Part shown: positions 18,662 through 26,152 of the stretch, piece by piece
Layout: each line of letters starts with the position of its first letter
How positions within the stretch are numbered: position 1 is the first letter of the stretch
Source: Acetatifactor sp.
GTDB lineage: Bacteria; Bacillota; Clostridia; Lachnospirales; Lachnospiraceae
Length of the DNA stretch: 50,026 nucleotides
Assembly (NCBI GenBank): GCA_022511465.1
Contig: JAFLRM010000024.1
Span: forward strand, 1 to 50,026
Reading direction: 5' to 3'
The notes under the pieces: model-generated
What the model was told of the DNA's origin: nothing
What the model saw: the letters and a program-made list of their open reading frames with translations, nothing else
Databases searched by the model: none
Made by a program: the position numbers and the translations under genes

Positions 18662-18853
18662 CTAAAAATATTCCCCCTCCGGTGTCAGTTCAAATTTTCG
18701 ATTCATCCGCATGATCAGCTGGACACCTAACTCCTGTTCCAGAGCTTTGATCTGCTGAGAGATAGCAGACTGAGAAATGTGGCATTCCTCTGCCGCTTCC
18801 GTAAAACTGCCGCAGCGAACGACCGCCTGAAAGTATCTCATTTGGTTCAACAT
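18662..18853 (-). CDS. LysR-type DNA-binding domain only (truncated regulator)
   Basis: A 63-residue protein that is just the winged HTH of a LysR regulator: helices with FTEAAEECHISQSAISQQI, the linker ALEQELGVQLI and the wing ending at LTPEGEYF. Full LysR proteins are about 300 residues with an effector-binding domain; here a TAG stops it at the end of the wing and a terminator hairpin follows within 16 bases. No effector-domain remnant is visible downstream. It starts 21 bases after the flavodoxin stop. It is either a decayed regulator or a free-standing HTH that could compete with the full LysR protein encoded at 20.9 kb. Confidence 0.75.
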   Translation of the reverse strand: MLNQMRYFQAVVRCGSFTEAAEECHISQSAISQQIKALEQELGVQLIMRMNRKFELTPEGEYF

Positions 18854-18874
18854 ATCTTTACCTCATCCTGGAAA

Positions 18875-19390
18875 TTACAACGCATTTTTCGCCCAAGATG
18901 CCACTGTGCTCTCAGATTTCGATGCATCCGCACCGTGGATGGCAAGACCCTGCCCGAAGGTTGCGCCGGCACAGAGCTTTTTCAAATCCCGCTCACAGCT
19001 TCCCAGACCGCTGCCTTCATGAGTCATAACCGCCATCACCTTTTTGCCGGAAAAATCCAGCTTTTCCAGCTGAGTAAAGATCGCCATCGGGAAGGTTCCC
19101 CACCAGCAGGGACCGCAGACGAACACATTATCATATTCTGCAATACTGTCGAGATACTTTTTCAGTTCCGGTCTCGCCTGCGCATGCAGTTCTTTCTTGG
19201 CTTCGTCAATACAGGTGTAATAATCTGCGGCATAGGGTTTTACCGTATCCACTTCAAACAGATCGCCACCCACCGCTTTCTGTATGAATTCGGCAACAAT
19301 CTCCGTGTTGCCCTTCGCAATGTTTTTGATACCGCCGTTCCAGTAGTTCTCGCCCTTACGGGAATAATAAATGATCAGATTCTTTGCCAT
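18875..19390 (-). CDS. Flavodoxin
   Basis: A 171-residue cytoplasmic flavodoxin of the Flavodoxin_4 type. The FMN phosphate-binding segment is near the N-terminus (IIYYSRKGENYWNGG), the flavin-stacking region is CGPCWWGTFP, and MTHEGSGLGS matches the lipoprotein flavodoxin at 16.0 kb. There is no signal peptide. AAAGGAG precedes the ATG. It is the third gene of a leftward run that begins with the NTF2-like and aldo/keto reductase genes, and it could supply electrons to those reductases. Confidence 0.92.
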   Translation of the reverse strand: MAKNLIIYYSRKGENYWNGGIKNIAKGNTEIVAEFIQKAVGGDLFEVDTVKPYAADYYTCIDEAKKELHAQARPELKKYLDSIAEYDNVFVCGPCWWGTFPMAIFTQLEKLDFSGKKVMAVMTHEGSGLGSCERDLKKLCAGATFGQGLAIHGADASKSESTVASWAKNAL

Positions 19391-19427
19391 GTCATTACTC
19401 TCCTTTTTTTGTTAATTTTTATTCTTA

Positions 19428-20417
19428 TTATTTTGACTTGCCGGCTGTGCCATACAATGCCGAAGTATTTAAGCTGTTTAACTTCTCATCAATAACATTT
19501 ACTTCTTCCGTCGTCAGCTCAATATCTGCGGCACCCATATTTTCACGGATACGTTCCGGCTTTCTGGAGCCGGGGATAGGCACGATATACGACTTCTTAC
19601 AGATCATCCACGCAAGGGAAATCTGTGCCGGAGTCGCATTTTTCTCCTGTGCAAGCGTTCGTAGATACTCAAACAGACTGCGGTTGGCCTCAAAGGCCTC
19701 CGGAGTGTATTGCGGCATATGACTGCGATAATCCACACCCTCCTCAAACTTGGAATCTTTATTATACCGATCACTGAGCACACCGTTGGCAAGAGGACTG
19801 AAAGCAACAAGTCCCACATTCAGTTCTTCAAGTACAGGAAAGAGCGCCTCATAATCCCGCGCCATCATGGAATAGCGGTTTTGAATGCAGGTGACAGGGC
19901 ACACGCTGTGAGCCTTCCGCAGATATTCCTCATTGGTCTCGGAGATACCCCAATGAAGAATCTTTCCCTCTTTGATGAGCTCGGTCATTATGCCTGCCAC
20001 TTCCTCCGCAGGAACCTTCGGGTCAATGCGGTGCTGATAATATAGATCAATATAATCCGTATCCAATCGCTTCAGACTGCCCTCCACGGCTTTACGAATG
20101 ATCTCGGGACGGGAGTCCATCTGCAGACCGTTTGGAGAATGCTGCACGCCGTATTTGGTGGCGATCACTACATCGTGACGATAGGGCTTCAAAGCCGTTC
20201 CCACCAATTCCTCATTATATGCAGTGCTGCCGTCCGCATTGATGCCGGTATAACATTCCGCCGTATCGAAATAGAGGTATCCCATATCCACCGCCTGATG
20301 CAGTACCCCTGTCATTTCCTTTGTGTCAGACGGCGCTCCGTAAGCATGGGTCATCCCCATACAGCCAAAACCCACGGCGGAAACCGTCAAATCTTTTCCT
20401 AAAACTCTCCTTTTCAT
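19428..20417 (-). CDS. Aldo/keto reductase
   Basis: A 329-residue NADPH-dependent oxidoreductase of the aldo/keto reductase superfamily (COG0667, YajO/IolS group) that reduces aldehydes or ketones. The catalytic tetrad is visible: D51, Y56 (DTAECYTG), K88 (IATKYG) and H129 (YYQHRID). The C-terminal phosphate-binding loop IVPIPGSRKPERIREN is present. The gene follows the NTF2-like gene by 25 bases in the leftward redox operon and lies near a divergent LysR gene. Confidence 0.93.
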   Translation of the reverse strand: MKRRVLGKDLTVSAVGFGCMGMTHAYGAPSDTKEMTGVLHQAVDMGYLYFDTAECYTGINADGSTAYNEELVGTALKPYRHDVVIATKYGVQHSPNGLQMDSRPEIIRKAVEGSLKRLDTDYIDLYYQHRIDPKVPAEEVAGIMTELIKEGKILHWGISETNEEYLRKAHSVCPVTCIQNRYSMMARDYEALFPVLEELNVGLVAFSPLANGVLSDRYNKDSKFEEGVDYRSHMPQYTPEAFEANRSLFEYLRTLAQEKNATPAQISLAWMICKKSYIVPIPGSRKPERIRENMGAADIELTTEEVNVIDEKLNSLNTSALYGTAGKSK

Positions 20418-20442
20418 CCGCTCTCATCCCTTTCTACAAATT

Positions 20443-20811
20443 TTAGTATGTTGACGCTTTTGCCTCGGTGATCTTCCACGAGTCTGCCTCTTGAATAAGT
20501 TTTAACTTTAGCTGCAGTCTCCATGTATGGCGTCCTCCTCCGAACACCGCTGCATTTACTACACTCTGTCCAAGCAGTTCCGCCTGACCACCATTAAAAC
20601 TGACATCCATCCGTTGATGATCTGCGGAATAGTAATTTAAAGTTCCATCCTCCACTGACTGGATAAACGCATCTTTGGCCTGGCGCATCCCTGTTATATG
20701 AATAAGCACAAAAGAATCATCCAGCACCTCCGAGAGTACATTCCGATTTTTCCGGGTCATACCGAGGTACAACTGCCGGTAGCAGTTTTCTATTTTCTCT
20801 TTATCGGTCAT
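20443..20811 (-). CDS. NTF2-like (SnoaL/DUF4440-type) protein
   Basis: A 122-residue single-domain protein with the cone-shaped NTF2-like pattern: an N-terminal helix (EKIENCYRQLYLGMTRKN), DDSFVLIHITGMRQAKDAF and a strongly beta C-terminus ending SWKITEAKAS. Such proteins bind small hydrophobic ligands or act as isomerases or hydrolases; the function here is unknown. The ATG at 20811 has GAGGAG 10 bases upstream; the longer in-frame start at 20856 would run into the promoter region. It is the first gene of the leftward redox operon. Confidence 0.82.
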   Translation of the reverse strand: MTDKEKIENCYRQLYLGMTRKNRNVLSEVLDDSFVLIHITGMRQAKDAFIQSVEDGTLNYYSADHQRMDVSFNGGQAELLGQSVVNAAVFGGGRHTWRLQLKLKLIQEADSWKITEAKASTY

Positions 20812-20849
20812 GCGTTTGTTGCTCCTCACAGGGATTACCCTTAAAAATA

Positions 20850-20878
20850 TTGACAATTATATTATGCCTCGTTATAAT
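20850..20878 (+). promoter_or_regulatory. Consensus promoter of the LysR gene
   Basis: A perfect TTGACA (20850-20855), 17-base spacer and TATAAT (20873-20878). The spacer and -10 contain a palindrome, ATTAT-N8-ATAAT. The divergent redox operon starts at 20811, so a LysR protein bound here could act on both directions. Confidence 0.8.
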
Positions 20879-20937
20879 CAAAAAGTCTAATTAAATAAGC
20901 TAATAAGCAATATGAAATTTATATTACGGAGTGGACA

Positions 20938-21816
20938 ATGACTATCAAGGACATTGATTATATTTTAGAATTGGCGCAGACACAGAATTTTAACCGGGCG
21001 GCAGAAAACCTCTACACAGCACAACCGACTTTGAGTTACCATATCAAAGCAACAGAAGAAGAACTGGGTTTTCAAATCTTTTCCCGTTCCAGTAAAGGTG
21101 CCACTTTGACGCCGGCCGGAGCACAGTTTTGCGTTACGCTCCGCAATGTGCGCGCCGAATTGAAAAAAGCCATTGAGCAGGCACAAAATTTCAGTACAAG
21201 GTATTCGGAGAATATAACCATCGGCTCAGCTTGGCGTTCCGCTATCTATTATCTGCCGCAGATCATGCGAAAGCTTGCGCAGGTGCATCCTTCCGTTTCA
21301 ATTACGCCGGTCTATTCCGCCGACAATTCTATCGAACAATTTTTAAAGGGAGAGACGGATATTGCTTTTGCCTTAGAAGAAAATGTTAGAAAAATCCCGG
21401 ATATTCAGATTCACTCATTTTATAAAAGTCCGATTTACCTAATCTCTCAGCCCGACGATCCCTTAGCAAAGAAAGATCGTGTCACTGTCCGGGACTTAGA
21501 GGGACGAACTTTGATGGTCGGCGGCGGCTCTCCCGCCGCACTGCGAAAGGTGCAGCAGCGAGTGATCAATACCGTGGAGATCAACTACTTCAACAGCGCA
21601 GACCATGATACCACACTGACTAATGTAGCCGCAAATCTGGGCATCTGTCTTGCGCCCGGTTTTCTGAACGACCATAATCCGGATTATGCATGGACACTAT
21701 TTGACTGTGAAGAAACGATCTCCTGCGTGCTGTGTACCCACAAAGATGACTCTCGCGGGATCGTGCAGGAGATTGTAAAATTGATGCAAGCGCAATGGGC
21801 AAACATGCTAAAATAA
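20938..21816 (+). CDS. LysR family transcriptional regulator
   Basis: A 292-residue full-length LysR regulator. The winged HTH is at residues 1-65 (NRAAENLYTAQPTLSYHIKATEEELGFQIF, with LTPAGAQF in the wing). The periplasmic-binding-protein-like effector domain is at about 90-285 (FLKGETDIAFALEE, SADHDTTLTNVAANLGICLAPG). It is transcribed divergently from the NTF2-AKR-flavodoxin genes, the usual arrangement for a LysR regulator and its target, so redox or electrophile control is inferred. The stop codon overlaps the end of the toxin relic on the other strand. Confidence 0.93.
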   Translation: MTIKDIDYILELAQTQNFNRAAENLYTAQPTLSYHIKATEEELGFQIFSRSSKGATLTPAGAQFCVTLRNVRAELKKAIEQAQNFSTRYSENITIGSAWRSAIYYLPQIMRKLAQVHPSVSITPVYSADNSIEQFLKGETDIAFALEENVRKIPDIQIHSFYKSPIYLISQPDDPLAKKDRVTVRDLEGRTLMVGGGSPAALRKVQQRVINTVEINYFNSADHDTTLTNVAANLGICLAPGFLNDHNPDYAWTLFDCEETISCVLCTHKDDSRGIVQEIVKLMQAQWANMLK

Positions 21817-21939
21817 ATCTGAATGTGTTCCGGTGCGGAACAAAAATAATTCAAGAGTATCTTGGCCGACACGGTAAATAAGAAGCCAATCCGGTTCAAC
21901 GTGACACTCTCGAAACCCGCGATAATTACCGGTTAGCCC
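21808..21939 (-). pseudogene. YafQ-type toxin relic (N-terminal half missing)
   Basis: In one minus-strand frame, directly after a TGA that overlaps the antitoxin 3' end, 43 codons read as the C-terminal half of a YafQ mRNA endonuclease: LTGNYRGFRECH, EPDWLLIYRV, and the ending FRTGTHSDLF with a TAG stop. By comparison with E. coli YafQ this half keeps the residues equivalent to H63, D67, W68, H87 and F91. There is no start codon, and the first ~45 residues are absent. It directly follows the DinJ-type antitoxin gene, the normal position for the toxin. It is therefore a deletion remnant and should be inactive. Confidence 0.85.
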
Positions 21940-22202
21940 TCATTTAGAACGTCATCAAAAGATTCATACCGTTTGTAGCCGTCCGGATTCCTTTTCATCT
22001 CTTCATATTCGTCAAGAGCAGCTCTGGTTTCTGCATTTGGAGCCGGGCGTTTTATCTCAAAGGGTATACCATCGTGGTTGATAGCAGAACGCAGGAACAT
22101 AGTAATAGCCGAGGACATGCTTAAACCAAGATCGTTAAACAGAGTCTCTGCTTCCTGCTTTAACGCAGAATCCACACGGACATTTATATTTGTTGTAGGC
22201 AT
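21933..22202 (-). CDS. RelB/DinJ family antitoxin
   Basis: An 89-residue antitoxin. The N-terminal ribbon-helix-helix (TNINVRVDSALKQEAE and LGLSMSSAITMFLR, residues 3-38) binds DNA and represses its own promoter. The C-terminal part (KRPAPNAETRAALDEYEEM and on) would wrap and neutralize a YafQ-type toxin. The partner gene downstream is only a fragment, so this antitoxin is an orphan. It may persist to repress elsewhere or to neutralize toxins from other loci. The promoter is at 22255-22227, and AAGGAG precedes the ATG. Confidence 0.92.
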   Translation of the reverse strand: MPTTNINVRVDSALKQEAETLFNDLGLSMSSAITMFLRSAINHDGIPFEIKRPAPNAETRAALDEYEEMKRNPDGYKRYESFDDVLNEG

Positions 22203-22226
22203 ATATCTACCACTCCTTTCAATTCT

Positions 22227-22255
22227 ATTTTATGCGCACTCGAAAACAATGTCAA
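22227..22255 (-). promoter_or_regulatory. Promoter of the antitoxin gene
   Basis: On the minus strand a perfect TTGACA (22255-22250), 17-base spacer and TAAAAT (22232-22227), 25 bases upstream of the ATG. Confidence 0.75.
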
Positions 22256-22319
22256 TATAATATAAGTGTTTGTTTTACATTTGTCTATAATCGTCCTACA
22301 ATGTATATTATTATAACAC

Positions 22320-22397
22320 AATATGCCCCCAATTTTCATTATCATGCATTGTGCAAACTGATCAAATAAATGCTAATAATGAAAATCAGGGGCATAT
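22320..22397. repeat. Long imperfect inverted repeat
   Basis: About 30-base arms (22320-22350 and 22368-22397) that match at nearly every position, beginning AATATGCCCC on each strand, with an 18-base loop. It lies just past the stop of the zinc-ribbon/DnaJ-like gene, so it may act as a terminator, although no T-run follows. Its size and symmetry also fit a small miniature inverted-repeat element. Confidence 0.7.
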
Positions 22398-22412
22398 TCG
22401 TACAATTATATT

Positions 22413-24221
22413 TTAGTACTTCCCTCTCCCATTGCAGGTCGTGCAGGTGATCACTCCGTTTCCGTGGCAGTGAGTACAGTTCACTCTTCCGCCGTTGCAG
22501 CCGTAAGCCGTACAGGTCTTATAGCCGCCGGTACAAGCCGTACAGCTACGATATGTGCCGTTGGACCAATATCCCCCTGCCCCATTGCAGGTTGAGCACA
22601 GAACCTTTCCCTTTCCACTGCATCTGGTGCACTGTGTATAGCGGGATCCATGACAATAATTACAAGTTATCTTTCCGCCACCGCCACAGGTTGCGCAAGT
22701 CAGACCGCCCGAACCGCCACTTCCGGAGGAACCTCCTACCGTCTCAACATTTCCTCCGCCGTAGCTTCCGATATCGCCGCCTCCTTCCAGCTTGACGGCG
22801 CTGACACCTTCCAGCGTATACTGTTCGGAACCCTTGGTGACTTCAATGTAGTAGGAGAATGCTATACAGGAATCACTCTTTTCCAATATTTTGACCTCCG
22901 CCTCATCTATAGTATCAATCTGCGCCATACTGTTGGCTGCTGTATTTCCAAAAATAGTCAATTTGTATAATGCGCTATCTCCCGCAGCAGACTGTGCCTT
23001 AAAATCTGACTTGTGAATCACATCTCCCGCCTGATAGGTGTCCGGCTGCAGCAACAACATGATATTATCACTGTCGCTTACCCCCCAGCCTTTGATATCA
23101 AAACGCTCTTTTCCCTGATAAATCGAATAGGAGGAAGCAACTTTGTTGATCTTGTACTCCTCATCAGAGCCACCCAAATCAAATCCCACTTCCGGAGGAT
23201 AAGTAAAAGTGATATCAGTGGAAGAAAAAGTTTTGTATGCCATAATGGACATATCGTAGCTCCCTAATGTAAATGTGGCCAATCCATGGGTGACATTGCC
23301 ACTGCAATTCAAGAAATATTCTTTTTGACTGCTAGTGATCCCCTCGCCAATTACCCATGTTCTCTCAAGGGTAAAACCATAAGCGGAAAGGGCATCAATA
23401 TAGCTCGTTATGAAATCATAACTGCTGCTTTCCGCGGTGAAGGTCAGCTTATACGCTCCGCCGTCCTTTTTTTCTTCCCCCATGGAATATGTAACACCAG
23501 CATAGTCAAAAATCGGAGGAATGAGGATGGACGCTGTTCTGCCGGAAGCATTTACCATTGCTTTCACGCTACTGACATAGGTATACCCCGGCTCCACCTC
23601 CAGACGGTCTCCCTGACTGTTGGTGATGCTAAACGAGCTGGACTTGGAAGTTGTCGTAGTTGTTGATGCCTGAGAAGGGGTTGTCGCAGTCTGGCTGGAC
23701 TCCTTCGCCTTGTCACGATTGTCGGCAACCGTGACGGGCTGGCTCGGCTCCTTCCCTTTGCCACGGTCATCGACTGCCGTGGCAGACCGGCTCGGCTCCT
23801 CCGCCTTGTATACGGGTGTCTCGTTCGATTTGGTACTTTTGCTCCCGACACTGATACCGATAATCAATACCAGAAATACCGCAACCGCTACGGATGCCAA
23901 GATGACCGTATTTTGATTTTGCTGTTGCAGCCATTGTAAACCTTGATCCTTGAGCGAGATCATCTTGTTTTTTACCTGTTGTAAATAGCCCTGATCGGCT
24001 ACTCCATTGATTGACGCACCGCACTCCTTGCAAAATCTGGCATTGTATGGCAACTCTGTGCCACACTTCCAACAAGTTACAACCCGCTCCTTCTGCGAAA
24101 ACAGTGTCATCTCCTCCTGTCCCGCATTGCTCTGATCCGCCGCACTCTTGACCGACGTTCCGCACTCATTACAAAACCTTGCGCTATCCGGCAGCTCCGC
24201 GCCACATTTTCTACAAAACAT
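22413..24221 (-). CDS. Zinc-ribbon membrane protein with DnaJ-like Cys-rich C-terminus
   Basis: A 602-residue protein. Two N-terminal zinc ribbons (CRKCG...CNECG and CWKCG...CKECG, about residues 3-22 and 50-70) are cytoplasmic. A transmembrane helix at about 105-128 leads into a Ser/Thr-rich linker and a ~270-residue beta-rich domain. The last ~95 residues hold about six CxxCxGxG-like units (CATCGGGGK, CNYCHG, CSTCNGAG, CTTCNGRGK), as in the DnaJ zinc domain but without a J domain. By topology this metal-binding array lies outside the cell. It is the last of three leftward zinc-ribbon genes. I know no function for this architecture. Confidence 0.85.
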   Translation of the reverse strand: MFCRKCGAELPDSARFCNECGTSVKSAADQSNAGQEEMTLFSQKERVVTCWKCGTELPYNARFCKECGASINGVADQGYLQQVKNKMISLKDQGLQWLQQQNQNTVILASVAVAVFLVLIIGISVGSKSTKSNETPVYKAEEPSRSATAVDDRGKGKEPSQPVTVADNRDKAKESSQTATTPSQASTTTTTSKSSSFSITNSQGDRLEVEPGYTYVSSVKAMVNASGRTASILIPPIFDYAGVTYSMGEEKKDGGAYKLTFTAESSSYDFITSYIDALSAYGFTLERTWVIGEGITSSQKEYFLNCSGNVTHGLATFTLGSYDMSIMAYKTFSSTDITFTYPPEVGFDLGGSDEEYKINKVASSYSIYQGKERFDIKGWGVSDSDNIMLLLQPDTYQAGDVIHKSDFKAQSAAGDSALYKLTIFGNTAANSMAQIDTIDEAEVKILEKSDSCIAFSYYIEVTKGSEQYTLEGVSAVKLEGGGDIGSYGGGNVETVGGSSGSGGSGGLTCATCGGGGKITCNYCHGSRYTQCTRCSGKGKVLCSTCNGAGGYWSNGTYRSCTACTGGYKTCTAYGCNGGRVNCTHCHGNGVITCTTCNGRGKY

Positions 24222-24287
24222 AAGCTTCTCCTCCTTATCCCGTCTTTTGCCGTTTGTCTGTATTAAACATATATTTCTCTCATTTTG

Positions 24288-24929
24288 TCATTTGATACTG
24301 CTCTCATATGCTCCGAAGCCGTCGATCTCATAGGATTGCCCGTTATACTTAAACTCAAAATAAAAGCGGACTGCCCCAAAATCGGTACTGAGAACGGAAT
24401 TTATTTCTTCCAGCTGGATTCTCCAATCAGTCCACACGACATTCACGCTTTTTCCATCTATGTTAATCTCTAAATCTACTTCTTCTGAAGAATCATTCAT
24501 CTGGATGATCTGTCCGGAATTATACAACTCTATGGGTATAGTCAGATAAATGTCGCAATCTCCCCCATGAGTATAAAACGTATAGTTTGGCGATTTGCTG
24601 CTTCTACTAATACTCATCTCCGCAATCCTTCGGATTGTGGTTTCTCCATCAACATTGACCGTCCCCTTCACCCTTTCCCAGTAATCAGATAATTTTGCCC
24701 TATATAAGCCATCTGCGCTGGTATAGGTATGGTTCGGCAAATATAGAATACGTGCCCCCAACCACCCGCCAATTGCAACAAGAACAGCTAAAAATATTAA
24801 CCCGATACGCTTTCTGCGTTCCTTCCTCTCCTGTTTCGCTTCCTCACTTATTGCTTTACCACATGCCGTGCAGTATCTGGAATCATCCGGTATTGTCATA
24901 CTGCAACGTGGACATCTCACAGTTCTCAT
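24288..24929 (-). CDS. Zinc-ribbon single-pass membrane protein
   Basis: A 213-residue protein with an N-terminal zinc ribbon (CPRCSMTIPDDSRYCTACG, Cys at about 5, 8, 19 and 22), a basic stretch, one transmembrane helix at about residues 42-60 and a ~150-residue extracytoplasmic domain of mixed strands with no family I recognise. It is the middle gene of the first zinc-ribbon operon, 48 bases after the 160-residue gene and 66 bases before the DnaJ-like one. The shared design (cytoplasmic ribbon, one helix, different outer domains) suggests proteins that share a partner inside and sense different things outside. Confidence 0.85.
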   Translation of the reverse strand: MRTVRCPRCSMTIPDDSRYCTACGKAISEEAKQERKERRKRIGLIFLAVLVAIGGWLGARILYLPNHTYTSADGLYRAKLSDYWERVKGTVNVDGETTIRRIAEMSISRSSKSPNYTFYTHGGDCDIYLTIPIELYNSGQIIQMNDSSEEVDLEINIDGKSVNVVWTDWRIQLEEINSVLSTDFGAVRFYFEFKYNGQSYEIDGFGAYESSIK

Positions 24930-24977
24930 CGTCTCTTCCTTTCTTCACTTTGTCGCTTGGTGTCTTTGTACGGCTGT

Positions 24978-25460
24978 TTACGGCTTGGGAGTGATGGTGG
25001 TGTACTCGTATTCCTCGTAAAAACTGACACTTCCGTCATTGTTATGGTTGATATACTTAATCTCGTTGCCTGCGTCATCATACTCATGTTCTTCTGTTAT
25101 ATAAGTGTTTTTCTTCTCCGTTTTAGTCTTTCTCAACAATAATGTGAGTCCTTCCGTCTCTTCCTCATTATCAGTCGTCTCCGGTACCTCATTTCCGTAA
25201 ACTACCGTCCCTGGCGCTTTCTCTCCGCGTCCCCGGAAAAGTAAGACAGCCACAGCACCGACAACCACAACCAAGACCAGCGCAATGATCACGATCATAC
25301 TGTTGCTAAGCCCCGTTCCCTTGGGACGCGGATTCCGGGACACGGTCGTTGTGCGGGGCTGTCCGGCAGACTGTCCCGGCTGCCCACTTAACGGCTTCCC
25401 ACATTCCGTACAGAACTTTGAATCATCAGGTAAATTTGCTCCGCAAAATTGACAAAACAT
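24978..25460 (-). CDS. Zinc-ribbon single-pass membrane protein
   Basis: A 160-residue protein with an N-terminal zinc ribbon (CQFCGANLPDDSKFCTECG), a Gly/Gln/Pro/Arg linker and a transmembrane helix at about residues 53-75. A short acidic extracytoplasmic tail contains DDAGNEIKYINHNNDGS, which resembles one YD/MORN-like repeat. CGGAGGAG stands before the ATG. It is the first gene of the leftward zinc-ribbon operon and lies 72 bases from the palindromic promoter element at 25533-25577. The function is unknown. Confidence 0.85.
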   Translation of the reverse strand: MFCQFCGANLPDDSKFCTECGKPLSGQPGQSAGQPRTTTVSRNPRPKGTGLSNSMIVIIALVLVVVVGAVAVLLFRGRGEKAPGTVVYGNEVPETTDNEEETEGLTLLLRKTKTEKKNTYITEEHEYDDAGNEIKYINHNNDGSVSFYEEYEYTTITPKP

Positions 25461-25532
25461 AAAATCATCTCCTCCGATTTCTTTAAATTTCTTCCCGAAT
25501 TTTTATATAAAAATTTTTAATTGCCCTCGCTT

Positions 25533-25577
25533 ATATATTACCTGTCTTTACGCTCTATTTGTTCCGCAAGTTGCGGA
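25533..25577 (-). promoter_or_regulatory. Conserved 45-bp palindromic promoter element, copy 1
   Basis: Read on the minus strand: a perfect palindrome TCCGCA-N3-TGCGGA (25577-25563), overlapping GGAACAA (25565-25559), then exactly 16 bases, then GGTAATATAT (25542-25533). The same layout with the same spacing occurs at 33414-33458 before the second zinc-ribbon operon. GGAAC at this position resembles an ECF-sigma -35, or the palindrome may be an operator over the promoter. It also lies between the operon and the divergent HTH-kinase genes. Confidence 0.75.
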
Positions 25578-25699
25578 GTTTTTCCTTATTTGTCAATATT
25601 TTTTAATTTACTTCCATTGATTTTTTAAAATTTTGACGTTATTCTATAGCTATACTGCACTCATAAAAATACAGTAACCATACAAAAGGAGACCGGCAG

Positions 25700-26152
25700 A
25701 TGGCTATGAAAAAATCTTCCCCTGTCATGGACGGAACTGCTCCCACCACCGCCAAACTGTTGCGGATGCTGGAGACTTCTCCCCGGCAATTTCGGGAACA
25801 GCAGCTTGGCGAGAAGAACGATCCGGCTTTCCACGAATACCTGAATAAACTCATGGAAAAGCAGGAATTTTATGCTCCGGATCTGATCGTGGGTGCCTGT
25901 ATCAGCAAGACCTACGCCTATCAGTTTATCAACGGTGAACGTCTTCCGGGCAGGGATATCATCCTGCGTATCGGGCTGACCATGAAGTTGAATTTGGATG
26001 AGGTGCAGCGGCTCCTCACTCTGGCCGGCAAGAGCGTCCTGTATCCCAGAATACGCAGGGATGCCGCTGTTTTGTATCGTATTAAGAAAAAGATGACTTT
26101 AGATGAGACCAATTCTTTTCTGGAAGATTTGGGGGAGGAACCTCTTTTATGA
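25700..26152 (+). CDS. HTH (XRE-like) regulator upstream of the kinase
   Basis: A 150-residue soluble protein. Residues about 60-115 look like an XRE-type helix-turn-helix (ISKTYAYQFINGERLPGRDI, then MKLNLDEVQRLLTLAGKSVL), preceded by a helical N-terminus. The C-terminus (RIKKKMTLDETNSFLEDLG) is helical. AAAGGAG precedes the ATG. Its stop overlaps the kinase start (ATGA), so the two are translationally coupled. It is a candidate for the protein that binds the palindromes at 25563-25577 and 33444-33458, which is inference from position. Confidence 0.75.
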   Translation: MAMKKSSPVMDGTAPTTAKLLRMLETSPRQFREQQLGEKNDPAFHEYLNKLMEKQEFYAPDLIVGACISKTYAYQFINGERLPGRDIILRIGLTMKLNLDEVQRLLTLAGKSVLYPRIRRDAAVLYRIKKKMTLDETNSFLEDLGEEPLL

